Of a DNA stretch of 64,000 bases, positions 60,401 through 64,000 are shown in pieces (the stretch's first letter is position 1; each line of letters starts with the position of its first letter). The position numbers were made by a program, and so were the translations under genes. Below the pieces are notes generated by a model, which worked only from the letters and a program-made list of their open reading frames with translations, was not told the DNA's origin and did not search any database. The DNA lies in contig JAIBAN010000003.1 of assembly GCA_019695185.1 (NCBI GenBank), positions 1 through 64,000 of the forward strand, given 5' to 3'. The stretch comes from Blastocatellia bacterium. Lineage in GTDB: Bacteria; Acidobacteriota; Blastocatellia; Chloracidobacteriales; Chloracidobacteriaceae.

Positions 60401-61391
60401 GGGGATATTTGAGCGCCCCGGCCTCGGCCAGCGGACGCAACTGGACCATCCGCTCCTCCAGCCCCGCACGGGCCACTTTTTCAAAAAAGCTGTCGAGGGT
60501 TTCCCCTTCCGGCACCGGATAGGCGGGCAAATGGTTTTTGGCCTTGGGAAACTCAAACTGGCACATTTCAGCAATCCGCATGGTGTTGCGGAGCGCCTCC
60601 ATGTTCTGATTTTCAAACAGATGCCACATCACTTCGGCGGATTTCACGTAATGCCCCGGACTATAGTGCATCGAAGCCTGATTGATAGTTCGTCCGGTTT
60701 GCAGGCACAACAGCGCTTGATGTGCCCGAAAATCGTCTTTCGTCAAAAAATGGGCGTCGTTGGTGACCACGAGCGGAACGTTCAACTTGCGGGCGATGTC
60801 AGTCAACCCGGCATTTACTTTGGATTGCTGTTCCTCGAACCCGTCGTGACACTGAAGCTCCAGAAAATAATTTCCCTGCCCGAAAATTTCGTTGTACTCG
60901 CCAACTTCACAAAGTGCCTGTTCCGCTTTTTCCCGCAGGATGAGCGACGAGGGCACGCCCGACATACAGGCCGAAAGCGCCACCAGCCCTTCGCTGTGCT
61001 CGGAAAGCAACTCCTTGTCCATCCGGGGTTTGTAGTAATAGCCCTGGGTGTAGGCCAAGGAACTGAGCTTGACGAGGTTTTCATAGCCCTTCTGGCTTTT
61101 GGCCAGCAGAATCAGGTGGTTTGAACCCTTTTCGCCTTCGGTGTTGGTGCCCCGGTCATGGCGCGAACCACGTGCCACATAGGCTTCCATCCCGACAATC
61201 GGACGGACCCCGGCCTTTTTCATGGCGTTATAAAACTGCATGGCACCAAACATGTTGCCGTGGTCGGTGGCAGCCATGGCGGTAAATCCAAGCTGGGCCG
61301 CATAGTCAGCCAAGGCGTCGTGCTGGATGGCTCCGTCAAGCAGGCTGTAATCCGTATGAAGATGCAAGTGGACAAATTCTTTGCGTGACAT
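57465..61391 (-). CDS. dnaE: DNA polymerase III alpha subunit, N-terminal part with a full intein and a split-intein N-half
   Basis: 1308 residues. Extein 1 (1-698) has the PHP domain ([22 protein letters not shown]) and the catalytic palm ([15 protein letters not shown] with two Asp; the third Asp in [13 protein letters not shown]). It is interrupted after GNTFGV by a 417-residue intein. Extein 2 (75 residues, [36 protein letters not shown] to FADYAFNK) is followed by a 118-residue IntN and a stop. With dnaE-C, the exteins total 1170 residues, a normal DnaE. No break in the polymerase sequence is apparent at either junction. It is the first gene of a run continuing through Uma2, dnaE-C, GNAT, thrC and DHH. 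Confidence 0.95.
   Translation of the reverse strand: [1308 protein letters not shown]
57468..57821 (-). other. Split-intein N-half (IntN) of dnaE
   Basis: 118 residues starting [14 protein letters not shown] at Cys1, immediately after extein FNK. It has the block B TxxH ([12 protein letters not shown], Thr70-His73) and ends [18 protein letters not shown] plus ten residues, then stops. It is strongly acidic (21 Asp/Glu against 8 Lys/Arg), as expected of an N-half that captures a basic C-half. It contains no endonuclease domain. Confidence 0.93.
58047..59297 (-). other. Cis-splicing intein with LAGLIDADG endonuclease in dnaE
   Basis: 417 residues, starting Cys1 ([18 protein letters not shown]) and ending [14 protein letters not shown] before the +1 Cys (CTYQEQ). 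Block B is [15 protein letters not shown]; block C/DOD motif 1 is [11 protein letters not shown]; block E/DOD motif 2 is [13 protein letters not shown]. Both acidic residues of the nuclease site are present, so it may still home. The insertion point is in the conserved YQEQ motif of DnaE. Confidence 0.95.
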
Positions 61392-61591
61392 GGTTTTGTG
61401 AGAGTGGGTTTATTTCGTGGTCTTACCTTGTGAACCCGTCACTGTACCGCAGGCAATTCCGGAATCCAACCGCCGAAAGCAGAAAGCAGGAAAAACCCGT
61501 TGCATTCCACAGGCAGGAACTTACGGTGTGAGAAACTGCTTTTTGGGGAAAAACGAAACCAGCAGGCAGGTGGCGAAGGTGAAAGAAAGGA

Positions 61592-61633
61592 AGAAAGGCA
61601 GGCTGGTGGCAGCCTGCCTTTCTAATTTTTTTA
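61592..61633 (-). terminator. Hairpin terminator of the 61631 gene
   Basis: A perfect 14-bp stem (AGAAAGGCAGGCTG and its complement) with a GTGG loop lies just after the stop of the minus-strand gene. On the minus strand it is followed by TTCTTCCTTTCTTTC. On the plus strand the hairpin is followed by seven T, so it may also stop transcription coming the other way. Confidence 0.65.
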
Positions 61634-62491
61634 GTTGCCGGTCGTGACCCGATAGGATTTGGGGTCAATCGCCTGGCCAAACTCAAATTTGTCCAAGTTC
61701 ATCTGCCAGTCCAACTGCTGACTGCCGCTGGTTCCATTGATGATAATCTCAAGTTTATACGTGTGCGGCAGCATCAAGCCGCCCTCTTCCTTAAAGTCTG
61801 AAAAATCCTCAATCAGCCGGTTCCGTTGTTCCCGTTGTTGGGACGAGTTTTCGGGCGTTGTTCCCATCTGCGCAGAAATCAGAATTTCATACTCAGTGCG
61901 GACATGCCGGAAGGTTTCCGTGTCAAAGAACAGCTTGATCTTAAACGCACTTAATTTTTTCGGGAAATAATTGAGCACATGCAGTTCGCGCCCGTTGATT
62001 TTTTTGGTTCCGCCATATTGGATTTTGGCCTGACGTTTGTCGGCATACAACAGCCCCCAATTGGCGGAAAGGGCTCCACCAATCAGGCTTTCGCCAAACA
62101 CTTCATTATTGGCATAAATAAAATCGGAAAGTGGCGGGCGACGGGCATTGAGGCCCGCAGCCGCTGTGAATTTTTCGCCGTCAAAACCCATTTTTTCATG
62201 AGGGTATTGCGGGGTATCAAAAATCATAGCCAGTAAATTTTTATTTTCTTCGGAAGCCAGTACGGTTTTACCGTTTATTGTGGCGGAATTGCCGACCCGC
62301 AGAAAAAACTGTGATTGCCCGTTGATGATGCGGCTGGCCTTGCGGTTTTCGGCTTTGCCGAGTGATTCAAGATGTTTGGCAATAATTTCTTCCGGTTTCG
62401 GTTTTTCTCCAGCCGAAACCGAGGTGACGGTTACCAGCATGAGCAACATTGCCCATACCACGAGCTTGGTTCTTTTCAAGAGGGGGGACAT
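61631..62491 (-). CDS. Secreted protein of unknown function
   Basis: 286 residues from the ATG at 62491 (AAGGAAC upstream); the ORF extends 22 codons further without a better start. Signal peptide SPLLKRTKLVVWAMLLMLVTVTSVSAG. The mature protein begins EKPKPEEIIAKHLESLGKAENR, a layout common in Acidobacteriota secreted proteins with a lipoprotein-carrier-like beta fold (ISAQMGTTPEN, LMLPHTYKLEIIINGTSG, LDWQMNLDKFEFG). No known domain can be named with confidence. It is upstream of dnaE on the same strand, but a terminator hairpin separates them. Confidence 0.65.
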   Translation of the reverse strand: MSPLLKRTKLVVWAMLLMLVTVTSVSAGEKPKPEEIIAKHLESLGKAENRKASRIINGQSQFFLRVGNSATINGKTVLASEENKNLLAMIFDTPQYPHEKMGFDGEKFTAAAGLNARRPPLSDFIYANNEVFGESLIGGALSANWGLLYADKRQAKIQYGGTKKINGRELHVLNYFPKKLSAFKIKLFFDTETFRHVRTEYEILISAQMGTTPENSSQQREQRNRLIEDFSDFKEEGGLMLPHTYKLEIIINGTSGSQQLDWQMNLDKFEFGQAIDPKSYRVTTGN

Positions 62492-62840
62492 AAATTTTGG
62501 GTTCCTTGATGAAAGTGGGTGCATTGGGAGTGTGCGGGAAAGAGCCCTTCGATTCAAGTTTCACCCTGACAAGTTGCTTTTTCAAAACCCCCTCGAAGTC
62601 TGGGGCATCACAAATCTGACAGAGTGACAGAGTGACAGGGTGACAAAATTTTCTTGACGCTCAAGACTCCCAAGACTCCCAAGACTCCCAAGACTCCCAA
62701 GACTCTCAAGACTCCCAAGACTGTTTGAGAAGCAGCAGGGTGAAATGGTACAAATGCGCCTCTCACGGACCTGATTGCCGGACGTGACAACTTCACCCAA
62801 AACTTCTGTTCTTCACTGACACTTCACTCAATAAAACCCT
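62492..62840. other. 349-bp divergent intergenic region, largely tandem repeats
   Basis: It lies between the secreted protein gene (minus) and pepA (plus). It contains AGTGACAG heptamers (about 62616-62645) and CTCCCAAGA nonamers (62660-62722). The remainder, about 120 bp before pepA, is unique and should hold its promoter. No ORF is credible. Confidence 0.7.
62616..62722. repeat. GTGACAG heptamers followed by six to seven CTCCCAAGA nonamers
   Basis: GACAGAGTGACAGAGTGACA is followed, 15 bp on, by a run of CTCAAGACTCCCAAGACTCC-type units with one degenerate copy. It is one orientation only. It mirrors the mixed heptamer-nonamer elements at 4.87-4.98 kb and 47.3-47.5 kb. Confidence 0.85.
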
Positions 62841-64000
62841 ATGAACATTCACATTCTCTCGGACATTCAACAGACGGCAGCCGATGTGCTTATCGTCCCG
62901 GTTTTCGAATTTGAGGCCGCCACCAGCGACGGCTTGAAAGCATTTGATGAAGCGGTTTCCGGAGCGCTCTCCGACGTGCTCGGAACGGACGAAATGCACG
63001 GCACGGCAGGCGACCTTGTGTTTTTGCACTCGGCTGGCACATTGGCGGCCAAACGACTGCTGCTGGTCGGGGTTGGTGAAGAATCCGCTTTTTCAACCCG
63101 GCGGATGCGTCAACGGGTCGGGCAAGCCGCCCGCGTGGCCGCCCGGAAAGGCGTGACCTCACTCGCTGTTGCAATGCGGGGCAACCTGCCGGCAGATGCG
63201 GCTGCCTCGGCAATTGTTGAAGGCGTCATGCTGGGATTGTTTGACCCGGCCATCTACCGCAAAAAGGATGAAAATGCCAAACAGGTTGAATCCTTAACCA
63301 TCTGCGTGAACGCCGAAGCAGTTGAGGCGGCGGAACGGGGAGCCAGCCAGGGTCGAATTCTTGCGGAAGGCACGAATTTTTCCCGCACCCTTTCAGTCGA
63401 GCCAAGCAATAAAATCACTCCCACCACGCTGGCTGAAAATGCCCAGCGGATGTGTGAAGCCAACGGACTTTCGATTTCCGTGCTGGGTCCGGAAGAAATG
63501 CGGGCCAAGGGGATGGGGGCGTTGCTGGGCGTCGGCCAGGGAAGTGACGAGCCACCCCGGTTGATTGTCATGCATTACAAACCGGAAAATCCTACTTCGG
63601 ACAAGCGGTTGGCGTTTGTCGGCAAAGGCATCACCTTTGACACGGGCGGCATTTGCATCAAGGGCCGCGAAAACATGTGGGAAATGAAATACGACATGTC
63701 CGGCGGGGCAGCAGTGGTCGGAGCCATGCAGGCCATCAGCCAGTTGAAGCCGGGAGTTGAGGTCTTTGGTGTGGTGGCTGCTGCCGAAAACATGCCTTCC
63801 GGAAAATCCTACAAACCCGGTGATGTGCTGCATTCTTACGACGGGCAAACCATCGAGGTGATTGACACCGATGCCGAAGGCCGCCTGGTGCTGTCGGATG
63901 CCATCGCCTATGCCCGCCAGGACCTGCAAGCAACCCACATTGTTGATTTGGCAACCTTAACCGGCGCGGTGATGATTGCGCTTGGCACCGAACGGGCCGG
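62841..64000 (+). CDS. pepA: Leucyl aminopeptidase (M17), cut by window end
   Basis: The first 386 residues are visible; the family is about 500. The non-catalytic N-terminal domain is followed by the catalytic domain: LSVEPSNKITPTTLAENA, FVGKGITFDTGGICIKGRENMWEMKYDMSGGAAVVGAM (metal and catalytic Lys) and VIDTDAEGRLVLSDA. The last motif, NTDAEGR in the family, has Asp for the Asn. It removes N-terminal residues from peptides and needs two metal ions. The C-terminal part lies beyond position 64000. Confidence 0.93.
   Translation, partial: MNIHILSDIQQTAADVLIVPVFEFEAATSDGLKAFDEAVSGALSDVLGTDEMHGTAGDLVFLHSAGTLAAKRLLLVGVGEESAFSTRRMRQRVGQAARVAARKGVTSLAVAMRGNLPADAAASAIVEGVMLGLFDPAIYRKKDENAKQVESLTICVNAEAVEAAERGASQGRILAEGTNFSRTLSVEPSNKITPTTLAENAQRMCEANGLSISVLGPEEMRAKGMGALLGVGQGSDEPPRLIVMHYKPENPTSDKRLAFVGKGITFDTGGICIKGRENMWEMKYDMSGGAAVVGAMQAISQLKPGVEVFGVVAAAENMPSGKSYKPGDVLHSYDGQTIEVIDTDAEGRLVLSDAIAYARQDLQATHIVDLATLTGAVMIALGTERA

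Noticed and set aside
1-64000. tRNA, rRNA, riboswitches, transposases or integrases
   Set aside because: I looked for cloverleaf-like segments, 16S/23S motifs, a TPP element before thiO and transposase motifs and found none that could be supported.

Overview
The window is moderately GC-rich bacterial chromosome with no rRNA, tRNA, CRISPR array or transposase that I can see. The best taxonomic guess is an Acidobacteriota member, possibly Blastocatellia-like. This is inferred from an Oar-type TonB-dependent receptor with a carboxypeptidase-regulatory domain, a VIT/vWA protein, a V4R sigma-54 regulator, a YHYH lipoprotein, several Uma2 proteins and intergenic tandem heptamers. No marker gene here proves it.

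Layout: 0-6 kb carries a crotonase, purD, an FHA-GGDEF protein, an amidohydrolase and thrB. 6-10 kb carries three overlapping secreted-protein genes, a Uma2 gene, a DUF962 membrane protein and a LOG-family protein. 10-24 kb holds a sigma-54 activator, a STAS protein, a cupin, an EmrAB-type efflux pair, a half-length helicase, a site-2 protease, a class V aminotransferase, a 52-aa pilin-like ORF, a PP2C phosphatase and a YHYH lipoprotein. 24-35 kb has a CpxRA-like two-component pair, a large TonB receptor, a VOC protein, a VIT-vWA protein and unknown secreted proteins. 35-43 kb has thiO, mnmA, a Uma2 protein, a HAD phosphatase, a lytic transglycosylase and a PqqD-MEMO fusion. 43-47 kb is a partial type IV pilus/type II secretion cluster, then pcm. 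47-50 kb pairs a cNMP-binding protein with a divergent FHA-GAF-adenylate cyclase. 50-55 kb has a CoA-transferase/GNAT fusion, a thioesterase, a DHH phosphoesterase, thrC and a GNAT. 55-61 kb is the fractured dnaE locus. The window ends in a secreted protein and a truncated pepA.

The standout is dnaE (minus strand, 61391 to 55404). The replicative polymerase is encoded in two pieces. The upstream piece carries a complete 417-aa intein with LAGLIDADG motifs, then ends in a 118-aa acidic split-intein N-half. After 28 bp comes a free-standing Uma2-family gene (PD-(D/E)XK-type fold). Its stop codon overlaps the start of the downstream piece (TAATG), which begins with a 42-aa basic split-intein C-half followed by the rest of DnaE. 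Removing both inteins leaves 698+75+397 = 1170 residues, a normal DnaE length. This is the 'fractured gene' arrangement, with a Uma2 protein where a homing endonuclease would be expected.

A second theme is the intergenic DNA. Many gaps contain tandem 7-mers (GGACTGA, GAATTGA, GTTTTGA, GGGTTCA, GTGACAG types) or a 9-mer (CTCCCAAGA), often with the reverse complement across a loop of tens to about a hundred bases. Palindromic units CCGCCTGAAGGCGG and CCGCGTAAACGCGG occur at several of the same or similar sites.
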